Positions 43,315-54,990 of a stretch of 64,000 bases of DNA are shown here, one piece after another (position 1 is the first letter of the stretch; every line of letters starts with the position of its first letter). This stretch comes from Diplocarpon mali. Its lineage: Eukaryota; Ascomycota; Leotiomycetes; Helotiales; Drepanopezizaceae. The position numbers were made by a program, and so were the translations under genes. A model generated the notes under the pieces. That model saw only the letters and a program-made list of their open reading frames with translations, did not search any database and had not been told where the DNA came from. The DNA is taken from positions 124,001 to 188,000 of the forward strand of contig JAENRP010000010.1 in assembly GCA_024741835.1 (NCBI GenBank), written 5' to 3'.

Positions 43315-44160
43315 TCATTCCAGAGTCAGCTCACACCCCACGCAGCATCGGGACGCCTTGCATACCTCCAGCACCGACGCCCAGCTCAGCAGCACCACCC
43401 GCTCCCAGCTCTCCCCCAGATGCGCCATGGCCCGGATGCGTAGCCGACCGCGCTTCTTCCACTTCACCAGCCCTTGCCCGAGGTACTCGGCGAGCACCTC
43501 GTCGCGGCCAGCCTCCACCAGCACCAGGTCCCCCTGATCGTCCAGCAGGTTGTTCCGCGTGCGGATCCAGTGGAAGGTCCTCCGCTCCCCGTCCCGGATG
43601 GCATGCTCGAAGGCGTACTTCATGTGCGTCCAGAAGCCGGCGTTGCCCATCCGCTCCCACACCACGTCGTGCGGGTGGTGCTCGAAATCACCCACGCCGA
43701 TGCGGTTCTCGCCCTGCAGCGGGAGATGCGATGCGCCGAGACTCCGGCCGGACTTGTCGATGCCCTCGCGCAGGATCGCGCCGGGGGTGCTGGGGAGGAA
43801 CGACCGGTGCTCGATGTAGTAGCTGGGCTTGCGGTCGCCCAGGTGCACGGGGCAGACGCGCAGGTTCGTCACGAAGGCGTTGTACACGATATACTCGTCG
43901 AAGTCCTCGGCGTCGAGGATCCCCAGGCCGAACTTGGCGGCGATGCTGTCGTAGAACGGCTCTGGCCGGTCGGCCGGGATCTCGTCGAACGGGTTCGTCT
44001 TCTCGTGCCCGGGCGTCGGCGCCGGCCTCGCCGCGACGGCCGGGTCGGGCTGGTCGAAACGGTGATCCAGACTCTGCCGCCGCGGCGGGCCGGGGATTTC
44101 CACTTCGTGCGAGCGCTGCAGCGCCGCGTCGATGGTCGCGATCCGCTCTCGAAGTTCCAT
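43315..44160 (-). CDS. Conserved ascomycete protein of unknown function
   Basis: A single frame gives 281 residues from the ATG at 44160. The frame is open further to 44250 but begins there with a non-ATG codon, so a 5' exon is possible. A run of 12 G at 44177-44188 lies just upstream. After a charged helix (MELRERIATIDAALQRSHEV) and a linker come blocks I recall from an unnamed fungal family: PSYYIEHRSFLPSTPGAI, EGIDKSGRSLGASHLP, VVWERMGNAGFWTHMKYAFE and FHWIRTRNNLL. KWKKRGRLRIRAMAHLGESW and a short hydrophobic helix follow. The alternating pattern suggests a beta-rich fold resembling tubby/LURP-like barrels, which is inference. Function unknown. Confidence 0.75.
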   Translation of the reverse strand: MELRERIATIDAALQRSHEVEIPGPPRRQSLDHRFDQPDPAVAARPAPTPGHEKTNPFDEIPADRPEPFYDSIAAKFGLGILDAEDFDEYIVYNAFVTNLRVCPVHLGDRKPSYYIEHRSFLPSTPGAILREGIDKSGRSLGASHLPLQGENRIGVGDFEHHPHDVVWERMGNAGFWTHMKYAFEHAIRDGERRTFHWIRTRNNLLDDQGDLVLVEAGRDEVLAEYLGQGLVKWKKRGRLRIRAMAHLGESWERVVLLSWASVLEVCKASRCCVGCELTLE

Positions 44161-46608
44161 GACGGCGGTGCTCGATGGGGGGGGGGGGAGGGTGTGCCAT
44201 CGCAAGCTGGCACCATCCTCCTGCGGCGAAGGGGTGCGGTCGCGGAGCAAAAGTACCTCCCGCGGGCGGGTTAGATGACCTCATCAATGACAAGCTCGGG
44301 AGGCATGTCCACGAGGCCAAGAGGAGATAAGCCGGCGACGAGGGCATCGTGGGCGTTGATCTCCGTGAGCCGAAGAGGGCACGGCATGTGTCCAGGATTG
44401 CACCCACTCTAAGAACCTGGGGCTGTGACAGCTTGCGGACCGCTGTCGCTTGTCCTCCAGCAGGTCATCTATCCTTCCAGGCGCGAATGGAAATTTCGAT
44501 CTGTGCTCGAGGAGTGGTCTCTTCGGCTCAAGATACGCTCGCTAGTCGGAGGCAAGCTCGTCAAACCGAGCCCAGGCAGACTCCCCGCACTGCTGCTCTC
44601 AGGCATCTTCGCTCTGCGAGTCCGCGATTGCACGCGGAGAGCAGAGAAGACATCTTCCCGGCAGCACCGAAGTACGTCGCGCGGGAATCTGCTTCTTCGT
44701 CCGCGCTCGACAGCTGCACATCGCGCGCCTGGTGTTGCGTCGGGTCGGCTTACAACCCCTGCTTGCCCCCCTGCTGGCGATACGTACAGTAATACAAGCG
44801 CCTCTCTCTGATGCCACGCAGAACAGAACTCAAATTTCGTCTCGGAGAGAAAGCAAGATCGGCTCAAGAGCGATTTACGAACCTTTCCTCATGTAGCTGT
44901 GCGCTTCTCCGGAACTGGCTCTACCTTGCAGGCCTCGACGACGGGAGGGGAGGCCTGACAGGGACAGTGGATCCCGGGCTTTCCGCCTCGCCGATTCTCC
45001 GACGTCGAACTTGTTTCTGCCCTCTCAACTTTGGCGAGCGGGGTGCTCTAAATCTGGTCCGACCATACGTGGGCTTACCTACGTCCTTACTCCGAGTGAT
45101 CACCCCCCCGCGCCCGGGTGGCATTTCCTCGTCTTGCCATTCTGTCGTGCTTGAAAATAGGGGTTCCTCCCAGTGGTGAGTAGAATCTTGTCGATTCTAA
45201 TCTAGCTGTATATCTGAGCTCCTTAAATAGGGTTACTCCTTGGCCACTTCAGGGGCTGATTACATAAGCCGGTCCTTGGAGCTTCAGGCTCCTCGCAGCG
45301 CAACACATTCCCAACACGGATATCTCTCCAAAGGCAAGACTTCCAACTATCGGAACGCCCGGAACGGCAGGCGGATCAGGCTAAACAGCTTGAGCCTCGA
45401 GAATTGATAGAACTGATGTCAGTTCTCTTTTCTTGAGTATAGCAGATTACACCCCTGACAGCTCTCTTGGCTTTTCGGCCCATGGCATCTGTGCTCTACA
45501 TTACTCCGATTCTTATTTCGCAGATGGTGGATCGGAGAGCTCATTTGGAGTTTACCTGATAACTTTGCGAGCACTTCGTACCGCCAAAGCTGTGACCGGC
45601 GGTGTGGGAAAGGCCGGCTACTCATTCGTGGCTGTACGCTGGAGGTCACAGCGCCTTCTAGAATGTGCACTCATCTGGTAGGAAAATGCAGCTGGTGAGG
45701 GTCAGAGACATTTCTCAGCCCAGGGTGAATGGGCTTAGATCTCGGCGTCCGACGTTCAACAGACTGCTTACTTTGCTTACGCGAAGTTACGGCTGGCGCA
45801 TCCCACGTGCGATGTGTACGCAGTCCCACTAATCTTCCTAAGCGAATGTCAATAAAAAGATCGACGTTCGTGGCTACTTGACTTCCAAAAGTACGCCTTC
45901 CTCACCCCCCGCGACTAATCTTTGCATCGAGGATAGCCGTCTTTCAAGACGATATCCCTATTGTACCAATGCGCATGCATCCCGTGTCCTTTCCGCAGGT
46001 CCGGAAGAGGGGACCAACAGCTGCCAAGCGTCGTGGCAGTATCCACAGATAGGCAAGCAGATGATCATGATTCTGTTCACGATCAGCGAAGGCTCCGGCC
46101 TGTCGCCATGCGCCGAACCAAGCAGGTCAGCGGACTCCCGAGGCTTGGCCGAGAGACTCCGCCATACGAGATCATCTTCAGCTCGGGAAAGAGGCCCAGC
46201 GGCGCGTGCTGTTATCGCTGACGGTACCTGCCCGAGGCTCAGCAGGATCAGAACGCGGGATTGATAGAGTCCCGGGTCTTGGGCTCGGGGTCGCGAGGTC
46301 TCGATGGGATCTGGTGGAAGAGTAAGAGAGAGCAGCCCTGTCATTTCCAAGCCATTCCACCCGTGACCATATCGTCGCGGGCCTCGCCCTAGAACCTGGC
46401 ACAGCCTGGTAGGGAGAGTGCAAGCGCTTACCAGCTCGGCCTTGCGTATTATAGCTACTACTACTCTGGTTAAGAACTACGTATCTAATCTCTTCTAGTA
46501 TGCTGCTCTGCGCTACCTATATACCTCCTTTGGCTATCTCTTCTCTCGTGGGCCGCGTCCCGTACTCTTTCCTAACTGTGGCTATTGACCTCTGCTGCCC
46601 GAGCCAAA
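44161..46608. other. Gene-poor region
   Basis: 2.4 kb with frames up to about 147 codons on both strands. None has a domain or good splice partners. No repeats stand out. Confidence 0.45.
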
Positions 46609-48367
46609 ATGGCTGACGCCGGTCGCGGACTGGCCTGACTATCCGGTCGACCCCCACGGAAGACGGCCGTTTGCACGGGACCTGAACGCGCCGTATGACA
46701 AGGTAAGCAGCATATTCTTCTGATCTCGATCCTGGGAAACCGCTGACGAGGAAAAGGGAGACCTTGGCCGGCTTATTAGCGGCACGATCCTTTGCTGGTT
46801 CGTATCAATCGCTTAGGGCGAGAAAGGGNNNNNNNNNNNNNNNNNAACACCCAAGCGAGACTGGAAAACCGTCGGGACTCCCGCGATTGATTTCCTCTAC
46901 GCCGGCTTGCCTCGTCGCAAGTCAGCTTTCACGATGGTCTTTCCTGCGCTATTTCTTTCCTGCGCTTGCGGCCTCCAGTTCTGGTTCTACGTCCCCTCCC
47001 TGTACCAAGCACGCACCGCTGGCCACATCATCGACGACACGTCGCTTGTCGGCTTGCGGGATGTTGTAGCCCAGCCCAGTGTGGAAAACTCGGGTATCCC
47101 CCACATCCTGTATGCCGCGTCTGGATTTACGTCCGTCACGGCTACGGCGATGATCCTGGCCGGTTCCATGCTTGAGCGCGAGAGACTGCGGCTGAGCCTG
47201 TTATTTCTGCTGTGCTGGACGACGTTTGATTGCTACTTGTGAGGCGACCTCATCCTGAGGCTTGAGAGATGGTGATTTTTGCAGACGAACTCTCTAGTCT
47301 TGCCGTGAGTTTGGAAAATCACAGTACGCTCTGAAGATGTGCTAATCTCTACAGCATTAGGAGTGGAATCCCGAGGGCTGGCTTCTGCAACTTGGTGTCT
47401 ATGATTACGCTGGCTCGGGTCACTAGAATCCTCAAATCTCGACAGGTTCCGGGAACTGAGCAACCCATGGAGAGAAAACTGACATAGAAGTCAGGGCCCG
47501 TGCATATCGCCAGTGGCTTTGGGGCCCTTGCCTGGTCGTTATAGCTTAGTCCTTGCAACAGACATCCCAATGGCGAATCCATTACAAGACTCCCTCGCTT
47601 CAGGCCTCATAACCCGCTGCTTGTTCTTGGGACAGTGTTGATCTGGTTGGGCTGCTTCGCTTTCAAAGGCAGAACACGTCACTCCAGGACCCAGGATCCA
47701 AACTGACCCATCGAAGGTGCTTCAGCCACAAACCTCAGTCTCTGCTCGATCTACGTCGTTATCAATACCAACTTTGCGGCCTGCGGTGGCGGCATCGCAT
47801 GGGCAGCTCTCGACTATGCATTCGAGTGCCAGTTCAGCATCTTCGGGTTATGCTCTAGTATAATCGCCGGCCTCGTAGGCGTTACCCCGGCTGCAGGGCT
47901 CGGTACGATTCTCCGACAACTTCCACCCACGCGCCCCACAATGCTCTCTCTACTGACTTCCTGAAAGTCTACGCCCATGTCTCTGCCTTGATCGGCGCAG
48001 TGACTGCCACATGCCACATGCCGCGTCCTCGCGACTCGTCACAAGCACTTTATCTCCATCGACGATGGTCTCGAGATCTTCGCCATCCATGGTGTCGGTA
48101 GCTACGTCGGTGATGTGCTCACTGGCTTCTTCGCCACCTCCTTCGTCCCTGCCCTCGACGGCACCTCGGGCTCCTCTTACACAGACTGCTGGTGGAACGA
48201 GCACTGGAGACAGGTGGGCTACCGCCTCGCCGCTGCGACTATGTGCGCGGCGTGGAGCTTTGCCATTTCGTGTCCTGCTGTTCATTATCAACAAGATCCT
48301 AGGATGCCAGGTCAGAGCTGACGAGAGTACTGGCTTGACGCGAAGTAATTCTCTGATCTTGAGTTGA
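46609..48367 (+). pseudogene. Decayed ammonium transporter (AmtB/Mep family)
   Basis: Pieces of one Mep/Amt-type protein lie in order on the + strand: GDLGRLISGTILCWF (46758 on), IDFLYAGLPRRKSAFTMVF (from 46887), NPEGWLLQLGVYDYAGSG (from about 47368), GPVHIASGFGALAWSL, PHNPLLVLGTVLIWLG, YVVINTNFAACGGGIAW, IIAGLVGVTPAAGL and DDGLEIFAIHGVGSYVGD, then LAAATMCAAWSFAISC. Some breaks fit introns (donors at GTGAGG 47242, GTCACT and GTACGA). Others do not. There is an in-frame TAG after AWSL near 47544. A 7-bp tandem duplication (acatgcc twice near 48005-48018) shifts the frame before the HIS-rich loop. An extra base near 48272 shifts it again before LLFIINKILGC. A 17-N gap lies inside. Either a true pseudogene or a poorly assembled gene; the combined lesions favour decay. 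Confidence 0.8.
46829..46845. other. Assembly gap (17 N)
   Basis: A short run of Ns inside the ammonium transporter remnant. Part of the first conserved helix region may be missing or misjoined here. Confidence 0.99.
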
Positions 48368-49023
48368 GGGATGACAGCGGGATGCAGGCTTGATGCGTAC
48401 ATCGTGGTGGTGGGAGTAGCACGCATGCTACCCAACCGGTGGTGCCGAGCGAGACAGCTACAGCGGACGGGGAGGACATTCCTGTCAAGTCGCATCAAGT
48501 GGTTCCGCGCGCGAGCAGGTGGGATCTGGTGGCAGATGGCAAGGTGGAGGAGAAAGACCCCAACTTCAATTCAAACAGGCATTGAAGCGGATCTTTATAG
48601 TGATCCTGAGTTAGGCGAGTCGCCCCTTTTCGTCACGCGTCCCATACCTCGGCTCTACTTTCTTTTTCCCCCGGAAAATCCTACACCATGAATGATGCAT
48701 CGCGTGGGACATGATGTAGAACTAGACCATCCGAGCTTCTATATTCTTGTACCTCGATAGCAATTGCACGATCGGCATAACATGGTCGGATTTCGGCGCG
48801 TCCATCCTCTCGAGTAAGACATGTGGCTTGCGGCATCACAAGAGTGCAGAGCGGCCACTGATCTATGAATCTATACAAAAAAAATACTGGCGTACGTCGA
48901 GCGGGATCCAAACCAGGGCCTAAGCAGATTCAATGCAGGGGAATCTGTTGTATCTCATGCCCTCCTTACAGCCAACACGTAACGCTACCTCCAACGGCGC
49001 TTCCCCCCTTTCCGGACGAGTGG
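48368..49023. other. Intergenic, no supported gene
   Basis: Between the transporter remnant and the secreted-protein gene. Only short frames without domains. Confidence 0.5.
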
Positions 49024-49949
49024 TCACAAAATCTGGACGTAAAGAGAGACGCCTTCGCAGCCGGGATCGCCCACCTCTTCTTCCTGCGTCCCGTAAACAT
49101 GCAGCTTGCTGCCAAACACCCACTTCGTGCCCTGCCCGGTCATCGAGGCGCAGAACCGCGCGGTCTTATCCCCCGTCTCCAGATGCTCGCTGGCCAAACT
49201 CATCTTCGGGTTTGTAAGCCCAAAGCCAGCCGGCAAGCCCGTCCCCAGGCCGGCCCCGGCTAGGCCTGTGCTGAAAGCTCCGCCGAGCAGTTCCCCGGCA
49301 TCGATCTCAGCGAACGCGTATGGGAACTCGAGATACGAGTAGCCGGCGAGAAGATCGTGCAGCGAGGCGGCGAAGTACGTCGGTCGAGAGAGGGACAGCG
49401 AGAGCATGTAGCCTTGCGGCGTGACGATCGCGAATGCGCCGGCTGTGGCTGCAGACGGGACGAGTGAGCCGTCGGGGCCGAGGAAGGCTGGTTCGTCGAA
49501 GGATCCAAAGTACGAGTTCTCGAAGCTGTATTCGAACGGGGTGAACTGCGATGGGATGATGTAAACATTGAAAGCCGGGGATAGAGAAGACGCGGGGGGA
49601 TATGTGCCTGCGAGACGTCAGCGGCTGTGCATCAGAGGACGACGAGAGCGCGTACCCGGCGGAGGCGCAGCGACGGCCTGGGGGACGGCGAGCGGAGGGA
49701 GATCAGGGCGCGTGGAGAGAGGGGGCGGGATAAGGCTAGCTGCTGGGAGGGCAACTGGCCCAGAACCGGGATGGGCTTGAGATTTTCCGGTTGCAAATAT
49801 GCTTTCGAGATCGAGTCAGCCATTGAAACCAGGAATACGACACCTCTAAGTCTTCGCAGCCCCAGCGCGCAAAACCATACTGTATCAACATACACAGCTG
49901 CGCTACCCGTCGTCAGGATGAGCGATAGGGAAGATGGACGGAGCCGCAT
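49024..49949 (-). CDS. Predicted small secreted protein, unknown function
   Basis: A three-exon model (49949-49894, 49801-49656, 49607-49024) gives 261 residues with consistent phases; introns are 92 and 48 bp (GTATGT and GTACGC donors). Exon 1 encodes a short signal-type N-terminus (MRLRPSSLSLILTTGSAAV). Exon 2 is Pro/Ala-rich. Exon 3 is the well-supported part: YIIPSQFTPFEYSFENSYFG, FLGPDGSLVPSAATAGAFAI, RPTYFAASLHDLLAGYSYLE and GTKWVFGSKLHVYGTQEEE, ending in LYVQIL. It has two Cys. I do not recognise a family. The third exon is convincing as coding; exon 1 and the first acceptor (GAAAG) are the weakest parts. Confidence 0.55.
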
Positions 49950-51989
49950 CTCGAGGGCAGGATCCTGACAAGAGGAAAGCATGAGTATCGAGAGAAACGG
50001 CAACCATGAGTGGAGGCTGCACAGTCGCTTATACCTCGAACGTACGCATCCTCCAGCAAAGCCCTCGGTCCTGGCACCGCGGAAGCTAACACGGGTCGAC
50101 GAAGTTGTACATGGCGGCGGAGCGTGCTGCTCCGTATCCAAGAGAACGAGCACCTGAGGCTGGCGGGTTTCTTTTGGACCAATGGTCCTCTATCGTGTGG
50201 AGTTCTCGTTTCACTACGTGCAAGTGGCAATAGCACTTCGGGATTTGGTAGTCCGTCTACGCTTTTGTGAATCGGCTTGATCACTAGGCTATCAGTGGAT
50301 GTGACCAGAACCGCTGTAATTAGCATCTTTCGCGTACCGAAATCACATTCAGATATGGTATTGCCAACCGTACACATGTTGCTAATTCGTAAGGGTTGCA
50401 CCAGAAACACAAGGTTTGATAAATGACAGATCAGTACCAGGAAGGAGTCAGCTGAATGATAGATATCCATACTGTAATAATCTGCAATTCACCCGGCAAG
50501 AAACACGACTAGATTCAAGGAGAGCTATTACCACTCCTTTCTACCAGAACTGTGGATGCTTGTAAAGGATACGCTCTCTCCTAGTTTTCTTAAAACCAGT
50601 ATACAGCGATGGGGTTAGAACAGATGAAGGAGCTAACCCTTTGAACCAATCAACTCCTGTTTCGCTTGATACACTCTTATCAACAGGAATCAATCCGAGG
50701 AGAGTACCAACCAGCCGGTAGTTGAATGGCGGCTCTGATATTGATTTTCGCTTAATTCAAGTTCACGCTAAGTACATATTTCATCCTTTTTTCGTTTCAG
50801 TATGCTATATGAGTTCTGAACTATATAGCACAAGCGAGAAGCGCTACAGCTGGATTAGTCACACAGAGAGGACTGGTTTAAAAACTCCTTGCGATTCCCT
50901 GTTTAGCCTATGACACCCGTGGCTCCTGATTCCATACACAAGAGTCTAAACTATACCTAAGTCGATAGTTATTCCCTTTAGGTCTTAGGCGGTATATTCT
51001 CGAAGGTGCCTTGATAAATAGAGTCGCCTTAGATTCTCTGTCTTAAGATAAGCTCTTTACGCAAACAGCAGCTATTTTTTTTAATTATATTAAGCGTCTT
51101 GCTAATAGGCGGCAGCTGGCGATCACAACCCTTCTTATCGACTTTTAAAGAGAAAATCCTTTAGAACGTATCCTTTCCTTCTCCCTTCTCACGTACTATA
51201 ATTTGCCTTTTCCCCCTTTATATCCTTCGTCAAGCCTTTCCTTTAATCATAGGCATATATTTGAATGATCCCGAAGTACGCAAGCAGAGGTCGAAAGTAA
51301 AGGGTATTCGTAGAAGAGGAACTATCAAAAGTTTTTCGTCCGACGCTTTCGAAAAGTACTTGCTTTATTCGGCTCAGGGTTGATTGTTTCAAAGTCGAAA
51401 GGACTCAATCGCGGCTCTGCAGGTTCGTAGGAGACACCACGTACAGGTGTTGAGTCGTCGCCTCCCGACGTTAGGTGTATGATGACTTATCAAACGGATT
51501 CTTCGACAGTTCTATATCGCGAATCATATAAGCAAAGATCCATTATCGCGATACTTAGTGCTTGTCTAGTGACTCGTAAGCGACCTGTAATACAGTTTCG
51601 CAATACAGTTTCGACAAAACAGGATGAAGACTTGGCTTTGCAGCACTTGTGCTTTCCAATTAATCACGTTTGGTGATATATTTGATATTGTTTAGCAAAG
51701 TCGTAGAATCTATATCATAGATTAACCCTTCCTTAGAAAGTCTCCAAAGTAAAGAAGGCTTAGTGTGATCCTTAAATATATAAGGTAAAGTTGAGCTGAT
51801 GTATGAAGTAACTGGTCCCCCATATGGCCAAACTTGAACCTCGCACACCACCGCCAGACTAGCATCGCAGAAATCGTGCGAGTCGAGCCCGTTTCTCGCT
51901 TCGCGAAGCTAGCGTTCGACTCTATCTCAGACGCCAAGTTGCTTTCGGCGCCACGATTCACCTGCGTAGAACGGTCTTGAAATCGGTGG
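49950..51989. other. AT-rich gene-poor region
   Basis: From about 50450 to 51800 the composition is clearly AT-richer than the genes around it, with TA-rich words (ttaattatattaag, gatatatttgatattg). No intact frame above 90 codons has a domain. It could be an old, mutated element, but no terminal repeats or enzyme fragments are visible. Confidence 0.5.
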
Positions 51990-53940
51990 TTTTGAGTTGC
52001 CAAACGAGCCCTTGGTATCTCAGCCCGCGCCGACACTACTTGCAAAGAGAGCATGCTGGAATGTCCTATTAGGTGCTATCACCTTGACGGTGACATTCGT
52101 TGCCATTCTCTATATCACCGCTTCGGATGCTTTGGTTTCACCGCATCTAAGGTTTGGCAGTGGGTTGGCAGGGAGTTCCAAGGTCGGGTGAAGTCGAGTT
52201 TCGCCAATCTAGCATATATCAACCAGAATTGCCAGACCGCTATATCGGTAGAGGCTGATCCGGATAATGCCAGTCTGACTTGCTTGTCTGTCGAGCATGC
52301 TGGCCAGGGCAAGTGAGGATCGGTTGATAGGTGTCAAGTGGCTAAGATCATAGAGCCTACCACAACTCCATCGCGTTCCTTGATACGTGAACACAGATCA
52401 GCATCGGAGGAAAAAGTGCCTCTGCGGACATAACGCAGCACCCTCAAGCATCCGCCATGCTCTACGACAATACCACTGTGGTGGGAAGCTGGGTTGCAGG
52501 GAATACCAGCAACATGGCATCCGCCTACGAGCAGTTCGGCCGGATCGTCAATAATGTTACTTTGTCAATGCCTCATGCCGGACTACATGCAGCAGCTCGA
52601 GACCCCAAAAATGGCGTGTTGCAACCCGAGGAGCTAGCTGGTGATGAAGAATACCTAATCGCGGCGTCGGTTGTCAGCCCAGCGATACATGTCTTGCACG
52701 TCAATTTGAATGCCACTGGACTCGCACCTCTGATTTACACCAAGTTTCCCAATGCGAGGACAACGAATACAAGCGGGTCCCCCAGAAACTACAGGCGGCT
52801 CCTAATTACCAGAATGAAATCCAGTTGGTCCCTGGAGAGGAATATCTCAATGTTACTGTGGTGGATGATATCTTCGGCTGGGGAGCCACGTACAATCGAA
52901 ACCCTCCAGTTTTCCCGATGGTAGGTCTTCCAAATCTATCCTCCCGCTTCTATAGTTCGCAGTATCCAATGGACTATAACTCGATCACTAGTATTACGGT
53001 CGACGAGCCCGACGGAGACGCCATTTATATGCTTATCAAGGCTCCCAGTGCATCTCAAATTACACCATCTGTCAGATGCGATCGTACTTGGCCATTGATT
53101 GCAGCACGTCCTACGAGGTGCCCAGGATGGGTGGTGCTCGCTTAGAAGCCCATTGTTCTGGTAGTAAAGACCGAATGGCCTGTACCAAATCCATCACCGA
53201 TCTCCCGCCCTTGCAATGGAACAAGGATTGGAGAAACGTAGGATCGCAGTGGATGCTCTCCCTCTCAACACCAGTATCTCCAATGCCAACTCCTCGACTT
53301 CATGACTTCTCGCACGACTCACTCCCTTCGAATCAGAGCGTAATGTCTCCCTCCCTGAGCTGTTGCCAAGTGTGGCTCAGGCGCTGGCTGTAATTGCCGG
53401 CAGCACATTGCTCACCAGTTCAAACGACGCGAGCTTTTATCACTTCTGGAACTACACGGCAGACATCCTTCGTCCAGGGGTATACGAGACGTTCAACGCC
53501 TCCATCACATCTCAGCAATACACCTCTGGCGTCACCCAATGATGGCAAGGGATGTTCTACGTCATGCTGGTTCTTGTCTTCCTGGCTAACATCTTCTACT
53601 TAGTGCACTTCTCTGGACGGGCAGGTCTGGTCACCGATTTCACGGAGCTGCAGAACCTCTTCGCGCTGGCAGTAAACAGCCCTCCATCCACGAGGCTGGA
53701 CGGAAGCCGTGGCGCAGAGCCAGAGGGGGAGCAGCTGAATTTAGATTTTCGCGTGTTGGCTGACGGCCTTCACTTCTTTATGAAAGAGGGCAGAGAGATG
53801 AAGAATGATCGGGCGTGCCAGACGAAGCGGAGGAATAGTGCGCAGGAGGTTCCGCATGTAAAGCCTCTGGCGAGTTACAGGAAGCCGAGTAACCATCGAG
53901 ACGATTTGCACCAGATAATTTTCGAGCGGTTCTCTTGTTC
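51990..53940 (+). pseudogene. Broken multi-domain membrane protein of an unnamed ascomycete family
   Basis: Collinear + strand fragments: NVLLGAITLTVTFVAILYIT (membrane helix near 52060), INQNCQTAISVEADPDNASL, MLYDNTTVVGSWVAGNTSN (52457 on), EEYLNVTVVDDIFGWGATYN (52829 on), NYTICQMRSYLAIDCSTSYE, SFYHFWNYTADILRPGVYE, then a second helix (GMFYVMLVLVFLANIFYLVH) and DFTELQNLFALAVNSPPS with DGSRGAEPEGEQL. I recall this order from large fungal membrane proteins with an extracellular loop between two helices and a C-terminal NLFALAINSPPS block. Lesions: one-base frameshifts near 52755 and 53057, a frame change near 53255, TGA at 53303-53305 where Arg is expected, and TGA at 53540-53542 where Trp is expected. 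Both nonsense changes fit C-to-T/G-to-A transitions. Confidence 0.8.
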
Positions 53941-54990
53941 GGAATATCACCGTGAAGTCCGCACACCCCCGCAAGGGTCGCAACCCCGTATCCCATGTGG
54001 AAGACGTGATGCTCTTTCTTACCTTTTTGGCCGACAACGCGCGAGCCACCAGGAGCAAGATCCTGAGTCGAGCATTATAACTTCTCATTCTCCAGCTCCG
54101 GTTTCCGTCGACGGATCCACGCTCTCGACAGCCGAGGAGGATTCCCAACGGCGGCCATCAGCGGGGGCGTTTCAGAGAGGCGCTCAAAAAGACTACGCGC
54201 TCTCTAGGCTATCAGCACGGCGCGAGACCCGGTGTCTCTCGCAGTCGACAGAATTGCGGCAAGGGTGAGAGGCTCGCTTAGGTTTGCTGACCAGGGAGGG
54301 GCGTTGGGAAGTAAAGTTTCGCTTAGAAGCGAGCTTGGATAGGGGGAAGCGGGGAGAGGACGGTAGGCAAGTTGTCACGGCACGTTGTGACACGGACAGG
54401 GCTGGAACCGACTGACACAGGAGGCATGCCGCCTCTTGGGAAAATCCCTTTCCCTTAGTAGATAGAACGCGAGTCGTTAGTAGAGACCGACCTACGTGAG
54501 CCTTATGTGAAGAAGGACGCATAAGCAGGAAGGTCTTTTGCCTTGTAATTATTCTTCAGCTTTGAATTCTATCAGATTTGGCAGCATTGATCGCATCGAC
54601 TTGATCGACCTATGCCTTGCTTCCGCCGTCACATAAGTGCTTTTTAGTATTCCGAGATCCGGGAGCTTAGGGATGCATGGCTGGGATGTGAGATATTGGG
54701 GGGGGGGGAGAGAGAAAACCATTCCTACATCCCATACAGCACAATATACAAAAAAGCTCAAGCTCGATAGGCTGCTCAAGAGAAGCACCTGGCTCTAGCC
54801 CCTGACGGATCACCCAGACGCGACACCCAGCCATCACCTCGCTGCCACTGCATCGCGACCCGCCGGATCGGCCATCTGAGCCCAGCACGCGGCGGGCTCC
54901 AGCAATAGTATGCTTGGTTTTCGCAGGCGAGATGGCTGGTAGTGAGGATATCGAAGGAGCCCTCGATGGGCTCGGCTTGGTCTGGTTCGG
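53941..54990. other. Downstream of the membrane-protein remnant, no gene
   Basis: The open + strand frame to 54268 is the tail of the remnant and has no domain. A run of 11 G lies at 54698-54708. Nothing else is supported. Confidence 0.5.
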
